NCBI GenBank assembly: GCA_949825065.1
Contig: OX463856.1
Span: forward strand, 13,081,238-13,145,237
DNA: 64,000 nucleotides
Source of the DNA: Odontocerum albicorne
Taxonomy: Eukaryota > Arthropoda > Insecta > Trichoptera > Odontoceridae
Direction: 5' to 3'
Below the pieces are notes generated by a model that did no database searches, had not been told where the DNA came from, and saw only the letters and a program-made list of their open reading frames with translations. Positions 10,797 through 21,431 of the stretch are shown piece after piece. Made by a program: the position numbers and the translations under genes. Position 1 is the stretch's first letter. Each line of letters starts with the position of its first letter.

Positions 10797-10870
10797 CCAG
10801 CGGCTCCCAAACGTTTTCACTAGTGGAACCCTTGGTAACTGATTTAATTACTAGGAACCCCTTAGTAACA
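10797..10870 (+). mobile_element. possible hAT-type terminus
   Basis: The string cagcggctcccaaacgtttt resembles the CAGNGGTTCCCAAACTTTT terminal repeats of many animal hAT elements. The following text (ggaacccttggtaac, aaccccttagtaac) also fits such MITE ends. I did not find a matching opposite end, so this is a single-ended, low-confidence call. Confidence 0.3.
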
Positions 10871-11089
10871 TATTTTTTTTATATAAATTTTGATCTTTAT
10901 AAATTGAGTTTCAAAAAGAAACAAATATAAAATACGGACTTTTTTATTTTAGGTACTTATTAAACAACTAACATAACTTATGTAATACATTTATATTATT
11001 TTATTTCGTCCTGATGTGAAGATGATGATGTTTGTCAGGATCAATGTTTGAAAGTTTAATCCTTAGATTAAATATACAGCCAGTTTTTA

Positions 11090-11400
11090 TTTTTTTTATT
11101 TTATATAGGCGAAAATTCATACTTCTCGTCTTACCTTCTTTCAAAATCTGGTCCAATTGATCCAGTCAAGATTTTCTCGGTCTACCTCTTCGACGCTCAC
11201 CTTGCACACCTTACTTGTAAACTAATTCTTTGGCTTTTTCTTTTCCACTTTTTCCACTTTCCACTATCCATCCAAACCATCTTAACGCTCTATTCTCCAT
11301 CTTACTTGAAGCATCAATTTCTTCCATGCATTGATTTATATTTTCACATCGCCTTATTTCATACAGGACTACAATTTTTCTCAATGTATACATCTCCACT
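11090..11400 (-). pseudogene. LINE-A ORF2 C-terminal remnant
   Basis: Minus-strand frame reads MENRALRWFGWIVESGKSGK, matching the LRWFGHVER patch of the LINE-A family with a Gly-Trp variation. Adjacent sequence (ctcggtctacctcttc, gatccagtcaag) is the complement of GRGRPR.WLDQ seen in other copies. Heavily mutated, and no RT domain is present. Confidence 0.55.
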
Positions 11401-12440
11401 ACATTGATTTTACGTCAACCTGCGTGGTACCCACTTACTTTTTTTTTTCTTCTAAGTTTCATGTACCATGGTAGTTGTATATTACGGTAAGTGCTTAGTT
11501 TACGGTGTGTCTTGTCACAACCATTATTTCAATGTATCTTTGTTTAAGTTAGGTAAACTTATTTTACTAAATTATTATAAGTAAACAGAATGTCTTTCAG
11601 TCTCAAAACTTTATGAATTACTGCGAAAAACGTTTCGATCTTGAGAATTTCAGAACATCGGATAAAATTCATGTCTTCTCATATTGGCTGATACTCGGTT
11701 GAATCGACAAAAGAATGGAGATTTTTGGCATCTCTCCAAAAACAGAAGTTCGTAAATCCGACCACAGTACGCGAGAAAGTTCTTCTTGTATTTAAATTGG
11801 TAAAATTTTCTTGAAATCTTTATCACGAAAAAAATATATGAAGCGCAGCTTTTAAGTTCATCCGAAGTACAAAAAAACTGTGAATCGGGAAGGGAGGGGA
11901 ATACGATTTTTATATTTTTCAAATAGTCTTTTCGGTAGTATCTAAGAAACATATATTTGTGAATCATACTCTAGGATGCAACGTCTTCAGGGTTTTCCTA
12001 AAGCTTGGGCCCGTTGTGTTATTTCTCCCTCTTAATATCATCGTCATTATCATGCTATGCCTCTATCACCGAAGGCATAGAAAACAGATCTCCATTTAAT
12101 TCTATCCTTCCACACATGATTCGCTTCTGCCACGCATCGTTGTGCGTATTATATTGTAAAAACTTTTTGCTTTTTGTTTGTTTGATCATATAATGTTTAT
12201 CTGTCTTTTCAAACTTCTTGCATCATTTTTTATACAAGTTATTTGTTAAGTAAGACGAAGAAGAGCACTCCAAAATGGTTTGGAGATGTAGAATAATGAA
12301 CTAAGAGAGCTACTTAGCGTAACAGAAAGAGAGCGTGAGGGACACCAATGCTGCTTTTAAGAGCACCATCTGTTTACCTACATAACATTAACGCTACATA
12401 AAAATATAAATTCAAATGTAAAATGGCCTATGAGTAAAAC
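11400..12440. other. spacer without recognised features
   Basis: Contains the 105-codon minus frame 11650-11967 and a few shorter frames, with no recognisable domain. Composition is like the rest of the window. Confidence 0.4.
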
Positions 12441-12505
12441 AATGATGAAAATCCACTAGGAATCGAACCTGCGACGCTTGCAAAACGAATGATACGTATC
12501 TCCCT
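12440..12505 (-). mobile_element. SINE-1-like fragment with B box
   Basis: On the minus strand a good pol III B box (GGTTCGATTCC) occurs within cgcaggttcgattccta. The A-box side is degraded. It probably represents a tRNA-like head of a SINE. Confidence 0.4.
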
Positions 12506-12669
12506 AAATTAATTGAATAAAAAGAACTGAGCTCTTTTATGTTGATGTACTTTGGAATATATACGAGCACAATAAACTTCTTTTGCCATTCTTTGATTGA
12601 ATAAAAAAATTTAAATAAATAAACCCAAATTCACTTTGAAAAGGAAAAGAAAAAATATATTTTGTGAAT

Positions 12670-12904
12670 ATTATTTATAGTTGAGGAATCAACACTGAAG
12701 AGGTTTAAAGACATTGTAATTTGTTTAGTCAAACGGTATAACCCCACCGGTTTTAGTTTTTCAGGTTAGTTCATATAAGATGATGAGGTGAAAACTTTGA
12801 ATAGTGGGGTTATACCATTATATAAAGTGGAATAAACTTTGAATGGTGGGGTTATACCATTATATAAAGTAGAATAAACCACAAAACAAATCACAGTATA
12901 TTAT
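12670..12904. mobile_element. FB-1 foldback element, copy A (degraded)
   Basis: Left end tatttatagttgaggaatc and aaagacattgtaatttgttt match the other FB-1 copies. The right half has the mirrored block ggggttataccattatataa twice, in a tandem duplication of about 45-48 bases (about 12793-12885). It is more diverged than copies B, D and E, and part of the inverted arm is lost. Confidence 0.65.
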
Positions 12905-13449
12905 TTGTGCTTTTGAAATACTTATTGTTGAGAATAACCATACGATTATGTATTTATCTTTTATATTCTTACATAGTATAACTCTGTTACATTTTTCTTA
13001 AGAAAGTTTTTTATCACAATAAACAGTTTTCACTGCCTCAAGATCCATTCATCTTCTCAAATAATTTATTAAGTTTTTCCCACTCCTTCGATCCATAAAT
13101 TATCTTTTTTGAAAACAAATCTTCATTACCATCATGAGATGTCGCTTTTAGAGTGTGCAAAGATAACGTACATTAATTTCATTCTACCCTCACCAGCTGA
13201 CACCTTCTTGACGTAATACTCTGTATATTTTATTCATTATTAATTTGTCAATAATACTGAGTTCATTAGACTCTTCTTGATGAGAGTCTGCTTTCTAAAT
13301 AGTGCTTCATAAATTTTCTTTTCATTATCAAAAACCAAATTCAAATGGTAACCTTTTCAAAATAAACTGTTACATCATATTTGTAACGTTTCTAAAAGGA
13401 TTTTTATTTTTTCACATCCACCCTCTAGCTATGCAGCAGAATGCCCCTT
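12905..13449. other. unassigned spacer
   Basis: AT-rich sequence. Some pyrimidine-rich strings (cccactccttcgatcc) recall minus-strand LINE-A remnants, but not enough to call. Confidence 0.35.
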
Positions 13450-13453
13450 TTAA

Positions 13454-14052
13454 CCCTTTCTTTCCCTGTGATGTGTAACTAGTGCACATTGCTTCTAAAA
13501 ACTTTGATATCTCTATAAATATAATAAATACTGGGTTCAGATTTTAGATATTCCTCCGTATTACATTTAGCTTTGAACGAAAAAAATAATATTAATAATA
13601 ATTAGCACTTATTGGCCACATCAGAGATATTTTGTGAAAATCGGGAATAAGTTCACCAATACAATCAAACGTGTGCCAGTGTGTGACGTAGGTATATTGA
13701 TTATAAGTTAGGAAGCGACGCTATTCACGTCTCACTCTCACTCTACTTCGGTATATGGGAACGTAAGAAATAGAATCTCAGTTCACTCGCTTCTCTCGCT
13801 TCAGTAGCTTTTGGGCATCCATTTGAGGTGGTCGCTTTGCCCGTTTTGTGAACATCGGCCGATGTTTTTTTTTTCATGTTTTCAGCAAATATATTTCAAT
13901 TATCATCACTTTTGACTTCAAATTTAATTAATTCATGCGATGGCTATGAATATTATTATTTTTCCGATTTTAAATCGCTCATTTTTATATGTCCATTGAA
14001 TATGTGTATTGAATACACAGCACCGGAATGCTCGATTTTTTTTTAGCACAGA
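13454..14052 (-). mobile_element. piggyBac-type MITE, copy 1 (599 bp)
   Basis: Flanked by TTAA at 13450-13453 and 14053-14056, the hallmark duplication of piggyBac elements, and starting CCCTTTCTTTCCCTG. Its sequence is the reverse complement of 34526-35116 throughout, for example aacatcggccgatgtt and caccggaatg. There is no transposase frame. The right end is a few bases shorter than in copy 2 (gcacaga then TTAA). It must have been mobilised by an enzyme encoded elsewhere. Confidence 0.8.
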
Positions 14053-14056
14053 TTAA

Positions 14057-14420
14057 GGTAGACAGAGAAGACAAAAGTCCACGCATTTCTATCTGTCCAC
14101 ATCCATACATCTCGTTATACATGATATCTTGTATCTCATACTTCTGCCTCAGTTAAAATTCCTCCAACCATTTCTATCCACTCTTTTTTCGGTTCACCTT
14201 ATTCTCGCTCTTCATTTATTCCGGACAAATAAATTTATTTCGTAAGTCTTTCCCATTTTCTCAATGTGACTGCACCATCTGAAGATTCTTTTCTTAATTC
14301 TTCTTTTAACACCCGTCTCTAACAAATACTTACCTTTAAACCGATCATATCTTACACGCTGAAAATACTATTTCTTCAATTTATACCTCCTCTTTCTATT
14401 AAGTTTTTTTTTCGAAAGTT
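14057..14420 (-). pseudogene. LINE-A 3' remnant, minus strand, very degraded
   Basis: Pyrimidine-rich text typical of reverse-complemented LINE-A tails: gtagacagagaagacaaaag, ccatacatctcgttatac, ttctcaatgtgactgcaccatc. It starts directly at the TTAA flank of the MITE, so the MITE may have inserted at or into this LINE. No frame is intact. Confidence 0.45.
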
Positions 14421-15019
14421 TATTTCACTAGAATCTCAATCTTCGATTTCAAAAGATGATGTAAAATATTTATGATTTAAAAAAGGTCAAGTAATAATTC
14501 TTGGTCCATAGCTGTGCCAATGATCGTTATTCCTACCACTTCATTGTCTCCGAATAAATTTTATCTGCCAATAACTGAAACTGCTAACTTAAGATTTTCT
14601 TTCGAGTAACCATGATGTACCTATTAAATTTTAAAACCATAATTAAACAAAAAAAAAATTTAATAAATTCATTCAGTCAAATTGTACCCTTCAACATATC
14701 CGAATCGATGATTTGGTTATATTAAAAAGTGCGGCTGGGAGGCACTATTCGGCCTTATTAATCGTATATTTGTGTGTACATACCACTAGATTAGGCATGG
14801 AATCATCGTTGCACGTATATATAAAAACATCATAGCCCAACTGATTTGAGTATTGTAACCATACAAACTCTTTATTCAGATTGGAACTGTTTTTTTCATG
14901 TACCATCGTTAATCAAACCATGGTGGAAGTCAAGTGTCTTGGCACCTAGACTACGGAGGTCGTCACTTGAACAAATGGTCTATTCTGATCCGGGCTCAGT
15001 GCTATTGTTTTAATTTATC
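14421..15019. other. spacer with a small SINE-1 head fragment
   Basis: At 14920-14965 the minus strand reads gacgacctccgtagtctagg, a mutated SINE-1 head. The rest is AT-rich with no features I can identify. Confidence 0.4.
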
Positions 15020-15480
15020 AGTGCCCCTTGTGGGGTAGACAGATATAACAGATCTCCAAACTTTTTTAAACATGCGCACAACTTATGGATAATCTTATTT
15101 TATTCACAATTTTCACTTTATCTTTTTTTTAATCTGCTCTATTTGATCCAGTGACGTTGTCTTAGGTTCTCTTCTACGCACAATTTGCACTTCTGAATTG
15201 TCTGCTCGCTTAATCATTATTTTGTCATTTATTCTCTCAACGTCTTCAAATCATCTTAAAGCTCACATCTTTACCTTACTTAACATATCATTTCTAATGT
15301 ATTTATGCCGGCTTCTTTCATACTTATTTTATTGATTATTTTATCTTTTTTTTAATCTGGTCATTAGACCCTGTCATATTGTCCTCGGTCTACCTTGTCT
15401 TTGCACAATTTGCACTTTTGGCTTGTATACTGGCTAAGTCATTATTTTAATTTCATATAGTCAACCGTTTATCATCGAGT
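15020..15480 (-). pseudogene. two degraded LINE-A tails
   Basis: Minus-strand LINE-A landmarks recur: ccccttgtggggtagacaga at about 15023, and twice a run like tttgatccag/gacgttgtcttagg followed by ttgcact. This suggests two overlapping old insertions or a duplication (about 15120-15200 and 15345-15430). No coding frame survives. Confidence 0.45.
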
Positions 15481-15576
15481 CATTTCTTCAGTGAAAATCT
15501 GATGTTTTTGATCAACTTATTTGCTCGTTTAGCGTCCCAGGTTCAATCTTATTTATGATACTTTGAGTTAAAGGTG

Positions 15577-16012
15577 CACTCCTCTATGACTCCGAATGCT
15601 GGACGATGTATAACTCATACTCTATGCAACTAGAAACTGTTAAAATGCGCATGCTAAGATGGTCAGCTGGTGTGTCTCTAAGAGACAAAATAAAAATCTC
15701 ACGCATTCGTGGAAGCCTAGGTGTTACAGACATCAACAGCAAGATGGAGGAGAGGCGATTGAGATGGTATGGGCACGTTGGACGCAGAGCACCCGATCAC
15801 ATTGTGAACAAGGCAATCTCCATGGATCTTCCTCGAATAACAACCAGAGGAAGACCAAAGAATTCATGGGTGGTGCAAAAAGATAACCTGATGCAGAAGC
15901 ATGGCCTAGGGGACGTAGTCTGGGACAGAAGAGCATACAACCTGAGGACGAGGAGAGCTGACCCCAACAGTCTTCGCAGACAATGAGTTGGGATGGAGCC
16001 AGGGAGTAGATG
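15577..16012 (+). mobile_element. LINE-B copy 1, 5'-truncated, with 17-bp TSD
   Basis: A 436-bp 3' fragment flanked by identical actttgagttaaaggtg at 15560-15576 and 16013-16029. The frame is open from the left edge: LLYDSECWTMYNS, RMLRWSAGVSLRDKIKISR, RLRWYGHVGRRAPDH, TRGRPKNSW, ending LRTRRADPNSLRRQ and a TGA at 15984. This is the C-terminus of an RTE-like LINE ORF2 downstream of the RT domain. The 5' truncation plus TSD is direct evidence of target-primed reverse transcription. Confidence 0.9.
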
Positions 16013-16100
16013 ACTTTGAGTTAAAGGTGAAACTGTAGATCAAATCTATATAATCTTAGTAATTACTCACTGGACTACAATTACAATATTTATCTTTGTT

Positions 16101-16540
16101 GGCGACCTTAGTCTAACGGTTAGCATTTATTATACAGCGACCTTAGTCTAACGGTTAGCATTTATTATATAGCGACCTTAGTCTAACGGTTAGCATTTAT
16201 TATAAAGCGACCTTAACGGTAAGCATTTATTATATAGCGACCTTAGTCTAAAGGTTAGCATTTATTATACAGCGACCTTAGTCTAACGGTTAGCATTTAT
16301 TATATAGCGACCTTAGTCTAACGGTTAGCATTTATTATAAAGCGACCTTAGTCTAACGGTAAGCATTTATTATATAGCGACCTTAGTCTAAAGGTTAGCA
16401 TTTATTATACAGCGACCTTAGTCTAGCGGTTAGCATTTATTATATAGCGACCTTAGTCTAACGGTTAGCATTTATTATATAGCGACCTTAGTCTAACGGT
16501 TAGCATTTATTATATAGCGACCTTAGTCTAACGGTTATCA
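16101..16540 (+). repeat. 35-bp tandem array with a tRNA-like A-box motif, ~12.5 copies
   Basis: The unit reads agcgaccttagtctaacgg then ttagcatttattatat. Variation is ordered: units ending in c, t, a and a fourth with taagc recur every four units, a 140-bp higher-order repeat (units 1-4, 5-8, 9-12). The fourth unit has a 5-base deletion. The string tagtctaacggttagca resembles a pol III A box and the 5' half of tRNA-like genes. The last unit runs into unrelated sequence. Confidence 0.85.
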
Positions 16541-16794
16541 AGCGGGCGATCCTATCCACTTCAAGACTGGATTATCTTTTAGATAATTTAACATCTGAAT
16601 TAATATTTTTTAATAGCTCATATACGAGTAGTAGATATTAAGATGATACTCTTATTAGTGACAGAAATGTCCCTCAACCTCCCTTGTTTTATGTTAAGCT
16701 AAATCGGAAACGTTCTTGAGATGGTCACAATGATTCGAAAACAGCACTGTACCAAATCATCCCTAATAAAATTCCCAAATTACACTTTCTACCA

Positions 16795-16985
16795 TATGTA
16801 CAATATATAATACAACTTGGCTGGTTTATTGCCATGTTTTAAAATCATTCAATCAACCTGTATGTGGTCTGGAAAAAAGATGTGGGACCATTTTTTACCA
16901 ACGAGAATCGATCCGCAACCATCTGGTTGAAAGGCAGGTATCTATCTTACTAACTACGTCAAGGAAATTGCCATGTTCCCTTTAA
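16795..16985 (-). mobile_element. SINE-1 copy, minus strand
   Basis: Read on the minus strand it has a head with an A-box-like segment (gacgtagttagtaagatag), a B box close to ggttgcggatcgattctc, and a tail giving ggcaataaaccagccaagttg then a run toward tacaaag. All parts are mutated but in the right order. Confidence 0.6.
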
Positions 16986-16989
16986 TAAA

Positions 16990-17170
16990 TCCACACCTTC
17001 AGTGGCCTAATTGGCATGATTTATGTCTTCCATCCCGGGGATTAGGGGCTCGATTCCCGCAAATGCCCACTTTTTATTAAAAAAATCCTATCTGGTTGTC
17101 ACTTAGGGCTACTGTCTTAGACTTTTTTTTTAAAGAGAGAACCACATGGCAATACATCTGACAGGTTTAA
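16990..17170 (+). mobile_element. SINE-1 copy, plus strand
   Basis: Head cttcagtggcctaattggca matches the A box with small changes. The B box ggctcgattcccgc lies about 45 bases downstream, followed by a T-rich segment, ctatctggttgtcactt, and the tail ggcaatacatctgacagg. It is head-to-head with the preceding SINE. Confidence 0.65.
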
Positions 17171-17859
17171 CTTTATATAACTCAAAAGCTTCAAATTGAC
17201 TTCGTGCTTGTATTAAAAATTAAATTTATTTTCCTTATAGTTCATATTATTTTTTCTGGCATGCCATAACATTGATGTTCCAATCTTTGAAATCCTTAAG
17301 CGATAATTAACAACCCAAAAAAGTCTTGCTGAATTCTCGTATAAAGAACTGTTTTCAATTTTCTTCTGAAAGCGTCTAGATTTTCCTTCATGTGTATCTG
17401 CATAAGGAAATTGTTCCACAGGACAGGTTCAACAACAAATAAACTAATGTCAGAAAACGACATTTTACTTGTCCGGTTTGACTCAATGCTTTGGTTCTTC
17501 ATAAAACTTCAAAGGTTAGCGGAGATTTCCTTAAAAATATTTATTACGAGTTTTTTTTTCTTCCTTTCTCTAATACAATTTCTGTGGAGTAAATCACTGA
17601 CGAATACAGCGCTGTTCGCAGAAAGTTTATGAATCGCATCAAATGTAGATTCACTAACGCCTAATGACTTTAACTTTTACTAAATTTTATTATTCTGTTG
17701 TATTTCATAACGCTTTTGTTGTATACATTATAACCTGGTGGGTTTTTGTCAATATTAGTTATATACATATTCATCTAAAACTGGTAAGTAACAGCATGCA
17801 AATATGAAGTTTGATGTATGAAATGAAGCGCTGATGGGGAAAAAAAACCTTCATAAATG
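17171..17859. other. unassigned spacer
   Basis: AT-rich with overlapping short frames on both strands around 17213-17632. None has a recognisable domain. Confidence 0.4.
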
Positions 17860-18270
17860 ATATGTAAATGCGTGAAAAGAGAAGAAAAAATTGGATGACA
17901 GAATACGGAATTAAATGATTGGGGATGAATGAGGGCTGAATGTGGATTGATGTATTTAGTGGGATGAAGAAGATCACTTAAAAATGATTTAGGCATAAAC
18001 AATAGAACGAATGAATAAAAATAGACTAAAAAGAAAAATTAATTACAAATGTGAATAGAAGGCATGGTAGAAGAATATCAAGGAAAGTATGGTTGGATCA
18101 AGTATATGACGGTTTGAAAGAAGAAAATATAAAAAGTCAGAGAAATTGTAGGATGTGAAAAAGAAGATATATCGATGTAGATGAAGCGTGTGTCGTGACA
18201 GGAAAGTCTGGCGCCCTCTCTTCTCTGCCTATCCTAATAAGGAACCAACGTGATGGTGTGTATTTACCTA
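17860..18270 (+). pseudogene. LINE-A ORF2 C-terminal remnant, plus strand
   Basis: Reads GRRISRKVWLDQVYDGLKEE then NIKSQRNC and DVDEAC with several stops, which is the conserved GRGRPRKEWLDQV...LKEENIKSQRN block of LINE-A. The tail ends in cctaataagg...gatggtgtgta, the 3' end common to this family. The RT domain is absent. Confidence 0.6.
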
Positions 18271-18767
18271 TTAATACAAACACTTGTAATTTTTACAATA
18301 GCTTAACTATTAAAAAATAAAAAAAATAATATGAAATCAATGCACAAAATAGTCACCCTGAATAAGACCCAAATAGGGTAGTTATTGGGAGGATTGGCCT
18401 GAGGCCTCCCGGACCAAACTTCTAGGCAACTTCTTACCCGTATCGGCTCCTATAATTTGCAAAAGCAGGGGTGTTAAAGTAGTTATGGTATTTTCCTTAA
18501 TCTTGAGATAATTTTCAATCTCATAGCTGGTTGTACTGAAATTATGTAATAACACTTAATTTCAATAGAGCACCTTTTGAAACGAAATAGTACCATTATA
18601 AATGTATTTATTTATACATAAATGCTGTGGTGATACGAACGCTAAGGAAATTTTGTGATGCAATCATAAATGAAATGAGGAAAAATAACACAATAAAAAA
18701 TATTAAGTATAGACGAAGGAAATAAAAAAATGCGCTAATGATAACATAAATGTATACTAGGGAACGG
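18271..18767. other. unassigned spacer
   Basis: No gene or repeat recognised. A slightly GC-richer patch at 18395-18470 (gaggcctcccggaccaaa) is unexplained. Confidence 0.35.
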
Positions 18768-18995
18768 TCCTGGGCTTTGTAGTCGAGGATCTCCTTCGCC
18801 ATCGTAGCGTCAATTCAGTTGGAAAACAATGCTGAGCCATAAAGTCGGTGTTTTAAATAAGTCAGCCGTTAGACACCAACAAACTCACCGGCCACACCAC
18901 TATACTGGATCCCATGGCACAACTGAAGTGATACGATCAGAGCACACGAGCATGTTTTTTTTTAAGAATAGATATGACGGACAGTTGAAAAATGG
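18768..18995 (+). repeat. Rep-Y dispersed repeat, copy 1
   Basis: Shares blocks with 57105-57310 (plus) and 55740-56030 (minus): gggctttgtagtcgaggat, ccggccacaccactatactg, gatcccatggcac, gcacacgagcatg. It has moderate GC against an AT-rich background. No open frame is shared between copies. The class is unknown. Confidence 0.6.
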
Positions 18996-19733
18996 GGTCG
19001 TATTAATTTCGTTGTTATTTGTGTTGGCTGTCTACCCATTTTTTTAATACTACCAGCTAGTGAGTAATGCATAATTGATTCCTTCCATTGAAAATTTCTT
19101 GACACTACAAATGAAGAGAGACGTGTTTGTAACGAGCGTTCTCACATAAGTTGACAATAGGTTATTCTTCAAAAGGGATCTTCATAAATGTCAGATGCGC
19201 ATCATTTAGGGGAAATTTAAATAATATATGATACAAACTTTCCTTCTTACTGAGACCACATTCGCACATGCTTGAGTTTATAACTTTGATCATCGTCAAT
19301 GTTATTTTGAGGAAGAACGTCCGATACATTGACACATATCAGATGGAGAATGCTTGTTTAAGGATATGTAACATACATTCGGTTCAGTTATTTTAGTTTC
19401 ATCCCACCTCCACCCGTGCTGTTGGGGAACAAATATGTTCCCATTAAGCGCGATATATGCAGAAGATCTAAATCTTCTTTATTTGTTTATGAGCGCGACG
19501 TTACGTAGTGACGAAGAAAGAACTGTCCAAAGGGACTCCTTCCCGGTGTCAATACACCTGAGTGTGAATTTTTTGTGATAATGGACTTAAGGTTTGATAT
19601 CATGAGAGAAGACAAAATGACTCGCAGGGCTGTAAATACACATATACTTATATATCAGCTTAAGACCTGGAGTTCAAACAGTCTACTGAGTTATCAGTAT
19701 TTCCACAGAAAATTTCAAATGCAGCAAAACTAT
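18996..19733. other. spacer left of the LTR element
   Basis: Short frames only. The sequence ends at ...gcaaaactat, the left junction of the LTR retrotransposon. Confidence 0.4.
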
Positions 19734-20978
19734 TGTCACACCTCTTTCCTATTTAAAAACAAAATTAGGTTGTACACATTTCAATACATAAATTAGTTAT
19801 AAAACATTACCATCAAATGAGGGGTGACACTCCCGTTCAGGTCAGCCGGTTTCTTAAAGAGGCAGGAACTCTTTGGCTCTCAGGGGTTTGTTGGGTTCCT
19901 CTGACTCTGAATAACTCTCTCTCAACTCTCGCAGGGACAGGCGACACAATTAAACAAGTATAATTTGGAATGAAACAGTTTATTATATTGTAAAAAAAAA
20001 GAAAAAAAAGAAAAAAATATATAAAAAAAACTTGACGAATGTCAAGAAAAAAAAGTTTAAAATTGGCAAGAAAGAATGTGTTGTATTTAGCAAGGGAGAT
20101 TTCAATAACAATTTGAAATTACTTTACTCGGTGGGTTTTTAGCGTGGCGACGAAATCCAGCATTGAAATTAAAAGGAATAATATTCACCCGTAATTAAAG
20201 ATGGCGTCCTGGGCTTCTGCGATACACGAAGAAAAACTAGTCAGGCTGTCCTCGGTACAAACACTATTTCTGGACAGACGTCCTGACCGTGTCTTATCTG
20301 AAGGCACAAGCAAGCTCCTCGTGGAAGTTCGGGCCTTTTATAGGCACTTGCGAGAAAGAGAGGCTACACGTACTCATTCTCACTTAAAATAATAGTTTCG
20401 ATAGTAACGTCATAGATATGATAATTTACTTTTAAAAGACAATTGAGATCGGTGTCTCTTACAATTCATCAAAAGGGTATATCGTCTAGACAGAATTTAT
20501 TGCTTCCTTGAGCACTGGATTTTTATGACCCTGCTTTTGTCTTCTCAGTCGTTTACCGATGGCCTTACAATTTCCATCTTTACAAAACAAAATTGAATTT
20601 ATTTTAAACCCTTTTCCTAAACAAACAATGACCATGGAATTCTTTACAATCCGAATGTAGTTTTACAACCCGAGCCGACCACCTAAGTTGGCGGTGCACT
20701 ATTTCATTTGTATCACCAAAACAAAATTTAATTTATTATAGGCCCCTTTTCCTAAACAAACAATAACCATGGGATTCTTTACAATCCAGGATATAATCTT
20801 GTACTCCAAAGCGGTGAGCACTTAAGATAACCTTTTTTTCTATTTACTTAATCTTAGCGACAGTATTAGAAATATACTAAATTATTTTGTTTCGAGAAAC
20901 ATGTTTCAGGAGCATGAAATGTTGCGAATTTAGTATTGGGGATGTGAACTATGTAATTTATCAAATACAGTCCTGACA
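19734..20978 (-). repeat. 3' LTR (by element orientation)
   Basis: 1245 bp, TGTCA...TGACA on either strand. In the sense (minus) direction it has a TATA box, CTATAAAAGG, at about 20334-20344 and an AATAAA at 19979-19984. A perfect stem (cttgac/gtcaag) lies in the A-rich region near 20031. The 63-codon plus-strand frame 20201-20392 is antisense to the element and appears in both LTRs simply because they are copies. Confidence 0.9.
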
Positions 20979-20988
20979 CCCCACCCTA
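20979..20988 (-). other. polypurine tract
   Basis: On the minus strand agggtgggg sits immediately before the 3' LTR (TGTCA). This is where plus-strand DNA synthesis is primed in LTR retroelements. Its position fixes the element's orientation. Confidence 0.7.
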
Positions 20989-21301
20989 AGTTACCGAAAG
21001 AACAAAAAAAACAACAACAAAAAAAAAATTATCCTCCGTATATCACAGACGCATCAGTCCGAGGGATGTTTCTAAGGAGCGAGGGGTGTATGTACCCCTC
21101 ACCGGATACGGTTTCGTGGCCGATTTATCTCTAGTCAGCATTTGCCATAGGTGTAGTCTTAATTGGTGTAAGACCGACCACGAGGAAGGAAACCACGTAA
21201 ACCTTTTCCTTGACTAGGGTCCTAAACAATTTAACATCAACACATAGCCGGTTATACAGGAGCGGAGAACACTCCTCCCCAACTCCTTACACACAAAAAA
21301 A

Positions 21302-21431
21302 ACAATACACAATGTTACAAGATTACAGGAAATTGATACAAAACAAAACAATACACAAAGGTACAAGATTACAGGAAATTGATACAAAACAAAACAATAC
21401 ACAATGGTACAAGACTACAGGAAATTGATAC
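21302..21431. repeat. 46-bp tandem repeat inside the LTR element, ~2.8 copies
   Basis: Unit acaatacacaaaggtacaag followed by attacaggaaattgatac and aaaacaaa, repeated with few changes. The 72-codon plus frame across it is an artefact of the repeat. It lies between the purine tract and the rest of the interior. Confidence 0.8.

Noticed and set aside
20201..20392. 63-codon frame identical in both LTRs (also 28726-28917) as a conserved gene
   Set aside because: Identity is expected because the LTRs are near-identical copies. The frame is antisense to the element and matches no family I know.
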